NCBI GenBank assembly: GCA_022605425.2
Contig: JAKIMF020000001.1
Coordinates: 994,501 to 1,058,500, forward strand
Length of the DNA stretch: 64,000 nucleotides
Direction: 5' to 3'
From: Hamiltosporidium tvaerminnensis
Taxonomy: Eukaryota; Microsporidia; Dubosqiidae
Shown here: positions 11,917 to 23,053 of the stretch, one piece after another
How positions within the stretch are numbered: position 1 is the first letter of the stretch
Layout: every line of letters starts with the position of its first letter
Translations under genes and position numbers: made by a program
Notes under the pieces: generated by a model
What the model saw: the letters and a program-made list of their open reading frames with translations, nothing else
The model's database searches: none
What the model was told of the DNA's origin: nothing

Positions 11917-12735
11917 TTTTTTACGGGTACATAAATCTAATTAATATAAAAAACCCAGATGTTTTAATCTTTAAAATTGTTCTAGATTAAAATAAATATA
12001 TTTTTATCGGTACATAATTTATATAAATTCTACCTTGGATGTTACTTGTCATTTTTTACAATTTATTATATATCCTTTGCTATTTTATCTATTTTTCATG
12101 TACATCTACCATTTGAAATTTTGATCGATCTTCATCAGTTTGTATCGGTATAAATTATAATTTCGTTATTAAGAAGTCTAATATTTTTTCTTGTGCAAAA
12201 ATTTTTTCAAAGAGGGAAGCAGTTTTTTCACTGTTTCTTGTATGAAAATTCGTATGCCTCCGTTATTCTTTTATTTTGTCTTTAAAACATGTCTTTTCAT
12301 CGATAAAAGAAATTACCTGGTTGTCTTCTAAAGTAACATTGCTGTATATATCGCTCCTATTCTTATCGGGCATTGGAACGGCTGTAATTCAATGCGTATA
12401 ATTCAATAACATTCCCCATATCAGATGAGATTCAATCTAAGTATTTTTTATAAATAATAGTAAATTTATCGTCGAAAAAGTCTTATTCTTTTCAGTTTTT
12501 TTAATTCAACCTTTTGCAGGTGAGCCTAGAAGATATACCAACTTGGATAAGTTAAATATGAAGTATATTTACATAAAAACTAAATATATCACAAACGAAT
12601 CTGAACCCGGATATCATTTTTAACTATGGTGTTAAATCGAATTTTTACACACATTTTCGAGAATTTCTCAAACAAAATAACCAAAAATTAGGTTCAAAGA
12701 CTTGAAATATATTTATTTAAAAGAATAGATAAAGA
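11917..12735. other. intergenic upstream of the LRR gene
   Basis: AT-rich. It contains the CCC motif at 11925-11927 that probably serves the LRR gene. I see nothing else that I can support. Confidence 0.5.
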
Positions 12736-13145
12736 CGTGTGGTCTTTACCATTACAGTGAGCCACACTCCTTTGAATTTAAACTAGGTTTCTTACAACAA
12801 TGAAAATGCATTTGGATTGTCTGTAAGTTATACAAAAAAAAATTATGCGAATTTTTGGTTTATTTAAAAAATTTGGATTTCATTAGAGAATAAACTGTTA
12901 TTACTGGCTTTTATAATTTTTTTAAAAAAATTCTATAGTTTTAAACTATAGAGGTAAGGCAACGCTTCCTTTAATCGATTTTTAATTTTAGTTTCTACAA
13001 ACAAAGTGAGAGAACTCTATTTCGCACAAGTAAATAGTAGCACATGGTAGAAGGAACTACTGCACTTCGCTTGCAAATCGTAAAGTTATAACTGTGTACA
13101 TTAGAATTGTTGTAATTCTAATTGTTCAAATTTCAATTAAGATGC

Positions 13146-13924
13146 ACTGTTTCACAATTTAAAATTTTATTTTCTTTGTTTAAAAATATCATATCTTTTT
13201 TAAAACAGTGGCAAGTGTTACATTTGTTTTCATGGCATTAACGCAGTTCTAGGTTTAAAATAAATAACTGCTACCCCGACACTCCATCGGTAACCCCTGC
13301 GATACCTACGTCCCAAAGCCCTTCATCTACCAGGTGTGTAGAACCTAATTACTAGGCGAGGCTGTTGCCCGGAGTTCGTTAATGTCCGTTGCATGGAGTG
13401 TGATCGAAGACCGAAGCCCCCCCTGGGCTCCCCCAAGACTATGCAGCATTCCCACCTACTCTACACTTTCTGAACCCAATAAACTTCTAGCTAAGATATA
13501 TTTCAGAGATTTGAATTAGGTCCACCTAGACATTGCAATGTCATACCAACACGTATAACCTGTTACTTAGCTCTCCCGGCTTTTAATGGCTTTTATTTTT
13601 ATATCTCCCAGGCGCTAAGTCTTCTAACCCGAGTGAGCAAGGCTAGGTTTCCATGTTTTTACATGGCAATTACTTACATGTTCAGCTGCGGTCTGCAATC
13701 TGGTTACATAAAAAACTACAAATAAATTTGTAGAAAAAGTTTCTCCATTTCTTAGACCTCTTCTCCTCATAACAACTCCAATGGATCAACCGAAGTTCTA
13801 GTGTGGTTGTATTCCCACCAAAAATCCAAACAATGACCTCACACCCGTTTCACACACTCATTGCCAAGCAGAAGGTTTTTTATGTGGTTATCTTCCCTCC
13901 ACACCGACTGTTTCACAATTTAAA
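13146..13924. mobile_element. 743-bp interspersed repeat, copy 1, with 18-bp target-site duplication
   Basis: The 18-mer actgtttcacaatttaaa occurs perfectly at 13146-13163 and 13907-13924 and brackets 13164-13906. The enclosed element is clearly richer in G+C than its surroundings. Four diverged copies occur at about 28810-29768, 43648-44365 (inverted), 51515-52245 and 58133-59125. The left end is A/T-rich, compatible with the 3' tail of an element inserted in minus orientation. The long duplication fits target-primed retrotransposition by a non-LTR enzyme. No frame is conserved among copies, so I take it to be non-autonomous. Confidence 0.8.
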
Positions 13925-13984
13925 TAATTTTTTTTTCATAATTTCTATTTTTCTTCGAATTTAGGTTGTCAAGAAATGGAGTTA

Positions 13985-15240
13985 GAATCCATCTCTAAAT
14001 TTGTAATATTTCCAGTAGAAAATTTTCCAATGATGAATTGCAAAATAGTTCATATGCATTGCAATTTCTGGTAGTATTAATTTCTCTCGTTTTGGCATCA
14101 ATTAAATCAAGCAAGAAAAGCTTTAAAAAGATACAATTTAAACTCAAGGTTTCTAAATTTATACCTCTCAAATAAATGAAGCCCAATTCACTAGCAATTA
14201 TCATATTCATGCGAACCACTGGACTGATATGTTAGTTTTATCTAAGTGGCTGTATATATCTGTTAAGTAAGCTAATCCCAGAATTTTGTCTTTACTCTCG
14301 AAATCTCTTACGCTATCACTTTTGACAGTCAGCAACTGAATAATTTATTATTTACTTCAAAAACTCGGATGAACATGCGAGCTGTAGAGAGACATCGTAT
14401 TTCGGTGGGATACAAAATAATGGTATGAAGACTGGCAATTTCTGCAAAAGTAAACAAAAAATTCAATGCTTTAGAAGCCCTCCATGGATATTTTTTAGGA
14501 ATTAATTCCAGCAATTAAATATTTTTTTAAAGTTTCAGACAAGTTTTCAAAGCAAGTGACATGGTGAAATAGCATACTATGTGTTATTGTAACTCTTGGT
14601 AATTCTTTTTTCAAGTGAAAAAAATCCAGAATATTGCCAAGCATTGCTGGACTCTCATTAGTGCATTTTAAGGCGATTACATTCCATAGTAATTGATATT
14701 CAAAAAAATCTTTATGTGACTAAAAATATCAATTATTTTTGGAATCAAATCCACTTCCCACAAAATTAAAATTCCTCTATTCTTTCATTTTCTTTTACAT
14801 ATCGCACAACTAACAGCAGCTAGCTGCAATTATCAATATTAGTTGACTCATCCATGTGGATACATATCTTTAGTGGACTTACTATTAATTCATCTATTAT
14901 CTGCAGTAAAATATCATAAATGAGATTCTACATCCTCAATCGAATTATGTCGTTTGATGACGAAATTTGCTTAATTATATTATTTGCTTCCGAATCTAAT
15001 ACTGTTTTAGTCATTTTAGATTTACAGGGGTTTATCAATTCCTAAGCAAACATGTGAAGTTTCTCTTCACACATAAATATGCTACTTGATAGAACGCCTC
15101 TAACAAAGGCTTTTGAATTACTGATTCGCATAAATTTGGGGATATTACCACCGGATCAGATCGAGCCGTTTTAGTCCTTAAGCTGTTTAGGCTATGAGTA
15201 CATTCAACACCATCCAGATTCTTAAAATACTTTTAGACCG
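13985..15240 (-). pseudogene. hAT transposase relic (ZBED5/SCAND3-like)
   Basis: Piecing frames together on the minus strand gives several motifs in the right order. SPLKICIHMDESTN (about 14840-14880) carries the catalytic-region D and resembles the SPxFSIQLDESTD block of ZBED5-like hAT proteins. It is followed by LLLVVRYVKENE (about 14790-14820). Further on comes LHTIILYPTEIRCLSTARMF (about 14365-14430), the HTEVRWLSRGKV-like block, followed by FIRVFEVNN. In active enzymes of this group the W in that last block is invariant; here it is C. Many stops and frameshifts separate the blocks, so the gene is dead. Relatives in animals and some fungi have moved horizontally, but origin cannot be told from this copy alone. 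Confidence 0.75.
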
Positions 15241-15887
15241 ATAGTGAACTGAAATTTAAATTTAAAAATATAATGAAATATAAAATTCATTAAGGTCTTT
15301 GCAACCTTTTTTTCTTATCCAAGCAAATCTATAACAGGCATAATTTCGTTTTATTGCTGTTTGTTGAGAATAGAGGAGTTCACTATAATCAATTTAATCA
15401 TTTAAAAATATAATAAAAATTTACAAAATATTATTTACAATAAATGGGAAAAAGACTTAAGACTGTATTATGAATATAGCTTTTGGGCTTATACTAATGA
15501 CTAAATATGAATGTATAAATTAGTAAGAAATTTCCACAATCGAAAGTTTAAATGTGCGTACGTTTTCCACTTAAGAAGAATTTTTGATGAGTTTCCGAAG
15601 ACGCACAATTGTAAACCCGAGACAGAGAGAAGGGTAGAGGCAGTCATCGCATCTAGTAATGTTTAGCTAGTTTTTCTATATTCCGCCGAGTAAAAATAAG
15701 CATGACTGTCTCCGTGTGTGTTTATTATCTTAGCCATTCAACGAAATATTTAAATCACATATTTTTTTTGCTTTATTCTTATTCTTATCAATTTGTATTT
15801 TGTTCCAGAAAACACATAATCATAATTTATGTAAGTCTTCAAGCTTTAGATAAGAGCTTCGCCTCCACCTTGATTAAGAACCACTAG

Positions 15888-16609
15888 TCTAAGTGGCCTC
15901 ATCTAAGTCACCGAGATATGGCTATAAATATGTCATTTAGATTTAAAAGGTTATGTTAAAAAGAAATTCAAATAGCCTGAAGGAAGCATAAAGTGAAATG
16001 ACTTTTAAATAAACTCTGAGTAATAGGTATTAATAAAACACTGTAACAGCTTGCTCATTAAATGAGATTTTTACTTCACGTATGAAAAGCTTTGGAATTT
16101 AAGTATTGCAGGATTACTGATTGTGTGTTAGGTATTAGTAATATATGTTGATCTCACAACTACCTTAATGGCATGAAATCGATAGAACACATGCTACTTT
16201 TCCAGAAGGAAGTGATATATCTAAAAAAAATAATGTCAAAATTTATGAATCAAACTTCTTATTTTTTTTTATTCAAAATCAGATTTTTTTTAATAACTCA
16301 TTTCTTTGTAGATTTAATGTTTAAAAAAACATATTTAACACCATAACTTCATACAAGTTAAGTAATCTGTAATTTAAATTGGGTTTTGATACTTTTGAAT
16401 ACATTAGTTCTTGTTCTATTAAAAGGTAGTAAAATCTAAAGAATGTTAAGTATCCAAAAATCTGGAAAAACGCAACCAATCATATTATTAAATATAAAAC
16501 CACATATTTTATGTCACAAAGGCAAATTTTAAAATCGCAAGGGGTATAACCTCAATCGAATATAATTTATTTATCCCAAATCAAATACCAAAAACGATTG
16601 AAATAAAAG
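15888..16609. other. intergenic, nothing recognised
   Basis: AT-rich sequence right of the hAT end. No coding frame or RNA gene is visible. Confidence 0.45.
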
Positions 16610-16646
16610 AGATAAATTTTTTAACCCAGAATTCTATTAAATAAAA
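16610..16646 (+). mobile_element. 3'-end fragment of RLE-type retrotransposon
   Basis: The string ttaacccagaattctattaa followed by ATAAAA nearly repeats the 3' terminus of elements A (about 23015-23040) and C (about 41855-41880). It is probably an extremely 5'-truncated insertion. Confidence 0.5.
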
Positions 16647-17574
16647 TAAGTTAAATTTGATCAAAAATATTTTATCATTTCCGTGATTCACTTCTTGAAA
16701 TGAGAGCATAAAAAAGAGGCACTGTCTTTTTTTTATAAAATATTTTTTTAACCATCTGTGTGATTTTCCAGTATACAGGTTAGACAAATCACTATGAGCA
16801 AAATCCTTGCCTTAACTTTATTCGAGAAATTCACTCTGTCTTTAAACAACTTTCCCGAACTTTATTCAGAAAATCCCATAAGTGGTTCAAACTTATATTA
16901 TCTATTCGAAAAAATAACATGAACACATATATTATTTTTAGAAATAAGAATATATTTACACAAAGAACAAATAATTTAGACTAAAATACGGCCGATATAT
17001 GCTGAATTTACGTGAAAATAATTTTAACATAATTAAGAGACAAATGTTGAAGAAAAAAAACCTCCTAAAAAGTAACATTTTAAAAGAGGATAATAAAAAA
17101 ATATTGTTCTCATTTTATTGATTCCAAAGCATTATGATTTCGAACGAATAAATATAGTTTTTATAAAAATAATTAATCTAATTTATACAATATTTATATT
17201 GCTTTACATAAGACAAATATTTATATTTCATGCTTTTCTATAGTTTAAAAAAATATTCCAAAAATTGTATATTTTTAACCTATAAGTAATTATGATCTCC
17301 TTATTTACTAAATATATTAGTAAATAGAAATTCGAATTCAAGGTAATATTTTGAGGTATAATACATATAATTTGTAGTTTTCCTAAAAAAATTTATTCTT
17401 GGACAAAAAAATGATAAATTAACTGAATTCTTCGGGTTTTTGTAAAAAAAACACGAATGAATTTTTTTCAAGAACAAATAGTTTTGTTTGATTTTATAAA
17501 AAGCTTTTTGAAGTTTCTTATCAAACAATGATTTGTTAGATAGAACAATATAAACAATTCTTTATTTGAAATTT
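16647..17574. other. intergenic upstream of the acidic membrane protein
   Basis: Very AT-rich; nothing coding is recognisable. No CCC motif is seen close to the downstream start. Confidence 0.45.
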
Positions 17575-18153
17575 ATGTTGAAAGAACATTTCATTTCGGT
17601 AATAATATTTTATTTATTTGCTGTCATTATAAAGTCTGGTTTGACTGGATTGTACTTCAATTCTTTTGGGGCAAATATACTTAATATTGTGTTTTTAATG
17701 AATATTCAAACAATTGATTGTGCCGCGAATCCCGCTCCTGCACAAACAAAAGCACCGGAGGAGCCAACCGGTCAAGGTACTGCGCAACCCCCTACAAAAG
17801 GTTCAGATCTACAAAAAAAAGACACAACAACCGAAGAGGAAGGTACACCCGAGACCAAAAAAGAGAATGATTCTTCTGATAAAGAACCAGAGGAAGATAA
17901 GAAGAAAGATGGAAAAGAGGGAGTTCCACCATCCGGAAATAAGTCAGCAGCGCAAAATGGAACAAATGGGGGTTATTCACCACCACCGACTGGAAATGGA
18001 AATGTTTTTTCAGGAAATGGACCAGTTGCTAAATTTATGTATGATGCAGCGCATGGAGGCAATAAAAAAACAAAAGCTTATCGAGGTGTTTTATTAGTCG
18101 GTGGGATAATTTTAGTAATTATTATCGTCGTACTTATTTGCTTCTTATTGTAA
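17575..18153 (+). CDS. predicted membrane protein with Pro/Glu/Lys-rich low-complexity core
   Basis: The frame starts at the ATG at 17575 and codes 192 residues. Residues about 5-50 are hydrophobic and include a likely signal peptide or anchor. About residues 55-150 form a hydrophilic region rich in P, E, K, G and T (for example EEPTGQGTAQPPTKG, then a Lys/Asp/Glu run). The last about 20 residues are a membrane segment (GGIILVIIIVVLICFLL) ending at the C-terminus. G+C content of the core is well above its surroundings, as expected from Pro/Gly/Ala codons. This architecture suits a surface or endomembrane protein, possibly parasite-specific. I recognise no family. The frame is intact. Confidence 0.68.
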   Translation: MLKEHFISVIIFYLFAVIIKSGLTGLYFNSFGANILNIVFLMNIQTIDCAANPAPAQTKAPEEPTGQGTAQPPTKGSDLQKKDTTTEEEGTPETKKENDSSDKEPEEDKKKDGKEGVPPSGNKSAAQNGTNGGYSPPPTGNGNVFSGNGPVAKFMYDAAHGGNKKTKAYRGVLLVGGIILVIIIVVLICFLL

Positions 18154-18419
18154 AGTTCTTTTTTTATTTTTATAAATTTATTGATTTTAATTTATCAAAT
18201 AATTTTTTTGAAAATATTAATCTTTGAATTATTTTTTAAGTAAATTGAAATTGTTTATAACCATAAAAGGAAATATATTTTATTAATTATTTTCTTCAAA
18301 AATCGGGATTGTTTTTACTATTTCTAATAAAAAATTATGTGTACCTCACGTTTTACATTTTAAAGTTAAATTTCTCAAGAAAAAGAGCTTTTTTAGCACA
18401 AAATTTTTATATTCTCAAA
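18154..18419. other. convergent intergenic spacer
   Basis: AT-rich spacer between convergent genes. Nothing specific is visible. Confidence 0.5.
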
Positions 18420-19154
18420 TTAATTTGAATTTTTACTATTTTTTTTATAAATCGCTTTCAATTTATCTTCATCTCCATACAATATTTCAGAAAGAGATAT
18501 TCCATAATCAATCTTTTCAGTTTCATTGTATTTAAATTCCACCTCATTTTCACTAAAATATTCTAAAAACTTCAATCTTATTTTATTTATCAGTTTTTGA
18601 CAATCAAATCTATCCTCTGAATTTATTTTACTGGTATTTTTTATCTTCTTACTTAATTTTTTTATTTTTTCAAATATTTTTTCACGTTTTTTATCTTCAA
18701 AAAACACCAAATATTTTTTATATTTTTCTTTTAAATAAAACATTCTGTTCAATTTATCTACCAAACTATTTATCTTGACTTTCAGTTTTCTTTTATTGCC
18801 TTCTTCACTTTCCTTATGAAATTTCTTACTTTTTTTACTAACATTTTTATTTCCTTCTTTTTCTTTCTGTTCTGTTTTTATCTTATATTCGTTTAAATCC
18901 TCTTCCTGGTTCTCAGATATAATTTTAACCGCTTCATTTCGTATTTTTTGTCTTTTTTTATTTTCTAATAAATCTTCTTTCGAAATATTTCCATTTGAAT
19001 ATTTCCCTCCAAAATCTCTAGATACATCCTCATTTTCAGTTTCATTATATGGCTTTTTCCACAATTCTTTTTCAAAATATTCTTTTAAAAATCTTTCTTT
19101 TTCATTGTTTTTATCACTTTGATTTTCATCTAAATCATTCTTCTTCAAATTCAT
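18420..19154 (-). CDS. lysine-rich, charged hypothetical protein
   Basis: A 244-residue frame from the ATG at 19154. An ATG at 19172 would add six residues, but CCC at 19163-19165 lies eight bases before 19154, matching the layout at Scc3, so I prefer 19154. The protein is dominated by K, E, N and D, with a predicted helical or coiled central region (about residues 100-190: KVKINSLVDKLNRMFYLKEK, then Lys-rich helices). The C-terminal end has the more ordered YGISLSEILYGDEDKLKAIY. The composition would suit a nucleolar or ribosome-biogenesis protein, but I recognise no family. It lies 83 bp from retrotransposon A on the opposite strand. Confidence 0.68.
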   Translation of the reverse strand: MNLKKNDLDENQSDKNNEKERFLKEYFEKELWKKPYNETENEDVSRDFGGKYSNGNISKEDLLENKKRQKIRNEAVKIISENQEEDLNEYKIKTEQKEKEGNKNVSKKSKKFHKESEEGNKRKLKVKINSLVDKLNRMFYLKEKYKKYLVFFEDKKREKIFEKIKKLSKKIKNTSKINSEDRFDCQKLINKIRLKFLEYFSENEVEFKYNETEKIDYGISLSEILYGDEDKLKAIYKKNSKNSN

Positions 19155-19224
19155 TTTTCTTTGGGCTTTCATAGAAATTGTAAAAAATCAGAAAAAGTTA
19201 ATCGTCTTTTAAAAGATATCATTT

Positions 19225-19237
19225 ATAGTATTATAAG
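19225..19237. repeat. target-site duplication of retrotransposon A (left)
   Basis: atagtattataag is repeated exactly at 23041-23053, on the other side of element A. The element's first ATG follows it without a gap. Confidence 0.85.
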
Positions 19238-22200
19238 ATGGGTAGAAAGAAAAATGTTAGCAGCGAAATATCGAATAATACCAAAATAAAGGCTGCAAAC
19301 GACGCTGATGAGGTGAAAAGGAGTGATAGTGAGATACAAAAATGTAAGCTACACCCACCGGCGATTTCCCTACCTTCCTCCTCCTACACAACAATAACAC
19401 CTCCACCACCAAGCCAAACATGCAGTAAAATGCAAAATAGTGGGCTTGACACCTTACCTTCGCCTAATGCACCAGTTCCCTCTTCGGTTGAAGTCTCTGC
19501 GTGCGAGCCATCGTACGACATGACAAGCCCCTGTACTCTAGCTATTCCGGAAGGTAACAGGCTAATGGCATTGCGGACGATATTCGATTCCGTAACAGCC
19601 GACCCGAAGGAATGGCCTCGAATTGTTTTTTTTGCAGTACAGACAAGGTTTGAAAGAATGCCAAGAAATGGCTGGACAGAGCTTCACAGGTACTATAATG
19701 AGAAATTCGGCTGCACTGAAACTCTCGAAGTGTTAAAAAAATTGGCACAAAGTGAGATGGGAAAGGATGTAAAATCAGAAGAGAATGGAGAGCGACGTAG
19801 AATCGCCACTTGTCTCGCTGATACATGCACCTTGACCGACACCACGGAGTACATAAACCTGAGAGATAAATTCTTGAGTAAAATCAAAGAAATCTCTGAG
19901 AACGAAATTGGAAAAGTGGTGGTCCGAACTAGAAAACATCCAAATGAATTGGTTGATAGTAAAGTTCTGGATCTCATTAATCGAGTAGTCGGTGAATATG
20001 CAGGAGCTCATGTACCTGAGTCAATTACGGAAGCCGCGTATATCATGCAAGCTGCGCAGGTATGCTATGACGAGGCAACACGCAAAGAAAAGCCTAGATC
20101 CGCTTGGAAGGAAAACATAGAAAGTAAAATTTCTAAGTTAGTACTTTCCAAAGATCTCCTCGAGAAAGCTCGTAAGCAGGAAAAGCTCTCCACTTCGGAA
20201 ACGAAGAGCCTTAAGAAAATCATGCGAGAGTTTAATTTAAACCTGAGCAGCGTAACTGATCTTTCTGAGGCTTTAGTTAAGAAGAATGAGTCTTTGAATG
20301 TTTACGAGAAAAAAATTACGATGCATGAAAGTAGGAAGCAATTCCGAAAAGAGAATCGTATGTTTGAGCTTTTCCGAGGTCGATTTTATCGTGGGTTATC
20401 CGAGCGTGTGGAATCCGAGCATGTGGTTAGCCGTGATGAAATTGTGAGTTTTTGGTCTACAATGTGGAACAAAAATGATGACACAGTCACGTACGATGAT
20501 TATTTGATTCCATTTGTATCAGATAATCATCCGACCACGTTTCCTTCACTTGATGAATTTGTGAATATCATTAATTGGCTCCCTAATTGGAAAGCTGCTG
20601 GAATTGATGGTATTTACAATTTTTTCATTAAGAAACTTACAACTCTTCACAAATATCTTTATGATTTTTTGAAAGTTATATTTTAGAAGAAACACCTCAA
20701 GCTGATTGGTTTTACTGCGGGCTTACGTATTTGATACCGAAAGGAATTCCACGAAGAGGCTCTGACTACAGGCCAATCACTTGTATGTCCAACCTCTATA
20801 AGTTAACGACAAAGTGTGTAACGAAAGTCGTTCAACTTGAAGTGAAAAGGTGAATATTGCTTGCAGAGAACCAGTTGGGAGCAGTTAGAGATGTACAGGG
20901 AGCAAAAGAGCAGGCTCTACTGAATATTGCCTTAAATTAAGAGTATGGAAATAATCTTAAAGCAATATTGATTGATGTTAGAAAAGCTTATGATTCAATA
21001 GATCATGCTTATTTAACTCACTGCATTGAAAACCTTAATTTACCTGATTGGATCCTGAAATTTATTAAGGTAATTATATCAAAATGGAAAATTGATATAT
21101 CAGTAGGGCCTGAAAAAATCATGAGCAAGAAGATTGATAGAGGGATTCTACAAGGAGATAGTCTGTCACCTTTGTTATTTGTGTTGTGTATGGATCCATT
21201 AAGCCGAAAGCTTAATGAAAAATACACAAAAGCGACAGTACAAACAGATGCAGAATCCCATTCTACTAATCATCTCTTGTTTATTGATGATCTAAAGCTC
21301 CTTGCTAAAGACAGTTCGACATTGAGTGCTATGATAGACGAGGGAAAAGATTTTTTGAAGGTGATTGGGTTAGAAATTAACAAAGAGAAGTCAGCCACAA
21401 ATGATACGTTTTTCTAAGATACTGCTACTTTTCTAGAAGGTGTTAGTGTTTACAAATATTTAGGAATAATAGAAGATAGCAGAGAAATTCCAACCGTAGC
21501 ACAATCGATGAAATAGAAAGCAAGCTGATATCAAGAGTTGAAAGACTTTGTCACACTAGATTAAATGCAAAAAATTTATTTTCTGCAATCAATCAACATG
21601 CGATATCGTTAATCAACTACCACATAGGAGTACTTCGACTTGAACCGGCTGACTTCTCTAAGTTAGATGATGCAGTGCGTGCGGTGTTGGTGAAGAATAA
21701 AATACATCTCCGCCCAGGATGTAAAGAGCGTTTATACCTTCCTAGAACAGAACTTGGAAGAGGTCTACATAGTGTTGAGTTGCGAAGCGAACATATGCTT
21801 CTGCAACTCTTGGATTGTCTGGAAAAAAGTAAAGAAATATCAACTAGACGAGCAGCGATCCTCAAGGTGGAGAATAATAATAAATCCCATCTTGCACTAA
21901 TAAAAGGCTTCTTAAAAGTAAAGTACAGGTTGGTAGAAGAAGTCACTAAGAAAAGTTTAGAAGAAGCTCAACTTGCAAAATTATATAACGAAATAGAAAA
22001 ACGAAAACTCCATTCAAAGTTATATAATGCAAGGAAAAATGAGCTTGTGAGTGTTAGTGACTCTTCAAGGTGGCTAAAGAGAGGAAATATTAGGCCACAA
22101 AATGAATCTGTGTTCTGCTATATCCAGGATAGAAATGTATTCTGGGGAGCAGATGGTGTGTGTCAACATTGCGGGAAGTCTCGTAAGACTGTAGATCATC

Positions 22201-22998
22201 TAGCAACTAGATGTGAAAAAATGCTAGGCCATGATTACACTAGACGGCATAATGAAGTGGTTAGATGCCTACACCTACTTCTTCTAAATAGATATAAGTT
22301 TAAGGCTTCAAAACGAATAAGGAGTCACTCAGTTCAAGAAATTCTTGATAATGAGTATGCAGAGATAAGAGTGGACACCAGAATTAAAACTGATGTTAAA
22401 ATTCGGAATAACAGATCCGACATATTTTTTTTTAGATAAGAAGAAGAATAAGATAACACTCATTGAAGTAGGAATCACTTCCCAAGATTCACTTCAAATA
22501 GTTGAAACTGAAAAACTTAGGAAGTATGACCTGCTAGCCAATGAGTTGGGTCTTATTTATAAGTGTAGTGTTGAGATAATCCCTTATGTGATGACCTGGG
22601 ACGGTATTGTGACAAAATACCATAAATCTCATATTAAAAGACTAGAAATACCCATGAATGTAGAAGCATACATTCAGTCTATAGTACTTAAGAAGACAGT
22701 CGAAACAATTTCCTTTGATCGACGAAGAGGACTTGAGTCAGGACTAAATGCCGAAGAGAGCTGGGAGAGAGCGTCAATGGGTGTTATTATGAGATCAGAG
22801 ATGCATGAGGAACCAATACCCCCTTTAAAAGAAGCGAAAACAGAGGAAGATGGTGCCAAAAATTTTAAACCAAAATATAAAGCCCCCTTTATTTTACAAG
22901 GAGGAACCACTTTAGAGGAACCGACCAATAACATAAATGAAGAGTCGGATTTGGAAGAAGAGACAATAGTGGTTAAAGAGGTAGAAGAAAACATATAA
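19238..22998 (+). pseudogene. retrotransposon A polyprotein (RT + RLE endonuclease), disrupted
   Basis: The first frame (19238-20686, 482 codons) covers the N-terminus and the start of the RT (WLPNWKAAGIDGIYNFFIKK). It ends early because one base is missing near 20680 compared with copy C. RT continues at 20690-21414: DYRPITCMSNLYKL, IDVRKAYDSIDH (motif A), GILQGDSLSPLLF (motif B) and LLFIDDLKLL (motif C, FIDD). TAA at 21415-21417 interrupts next. A later frame (about 21520-22439) holds the CQHCGKSRKTVDHLATRC zinc finger and RLE motif RSDIFFF. The last part (22436-22998) holds KITLIEVGI and an acidic tail. In the R2 group such a protein nicks target DNA and primes reverse transcription there. 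Here it cannot be made in one piece without recoding. Confidence 0.88.
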
Positions 22999-23040
22999 AA
23001 ATGGTAAAAATGTTTTAACCCAGAATTTTATTAAATAAAA
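19238..23040 (+). mobile_element. RLE-type non-LTR retrotransposon, copy A (near full length)
   Basis: The 3,803-bp element is bracketed by exact 13-bp direct repeats. It holds, in order, an N-terminal domain, a reverse transcriptase, a CCHC zinc finger and a restriction-enzyme-like endonuclease, so it belongs with the R2/R4/Dong/CRE-like group. It has a short 3' tail ending attttattaaataaaa and no poly(A). Related copies or relics lie at 2302, 8065, 16610, 24581, 38106, 46455 and 48975. The near-perfect duplications argue for a fairly recent insertion, though the coding sequence already carries several lesions. Confidence 0.9.
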
Positions 23041-23053
23041 ATAGTATTATAAG
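23041..23053. repeat. target-site duplication of retrotransposon A (right)
   Basis: Exact second copy of atagtattataag, directly after the element's 3' tail. Confidence 0.85.

Larger units (their letters stand above)
12736..15887 (-). mobile_element. decayed hAT transposon with nested insertion
   Basis: The left end (about 12736) has GTGGTCTTTACC followed by cagtgagccacactcctttg. The right end reads gattaagaaccactag, the inverted form of the same CAGTGGTTCTTAA-type terminus. The MITE at 25845-26057 has matching left sequence (cactggtatttaat, then agtgagttgcatccctttg). Between the ends, on the minus strand, lie the remains of a hAT transposase (13985-15240). A 743-bp repeat plus an 18-bp duplication is nested inside; without it the element would be about 2.4 kb. 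The terminal positions are good to a few bases. I could not find a convincing 8-bp target duplication for this copy. Confidence 0.7.

Noticed and set aside
11917-12735. Possible coding remnant on the minus strand at about 12180-12420
   Set aside because: Short open pieces exist but contain no recognisable motif and no continuity.
17714-18097. 127-codon frame overlapping the acidic membrane protein
   Set aside because: It is an out-of-frame shadow of the Pro/Glu/Lys-rich codons; the frame at 17575 has the membrane segments and the coding logic.
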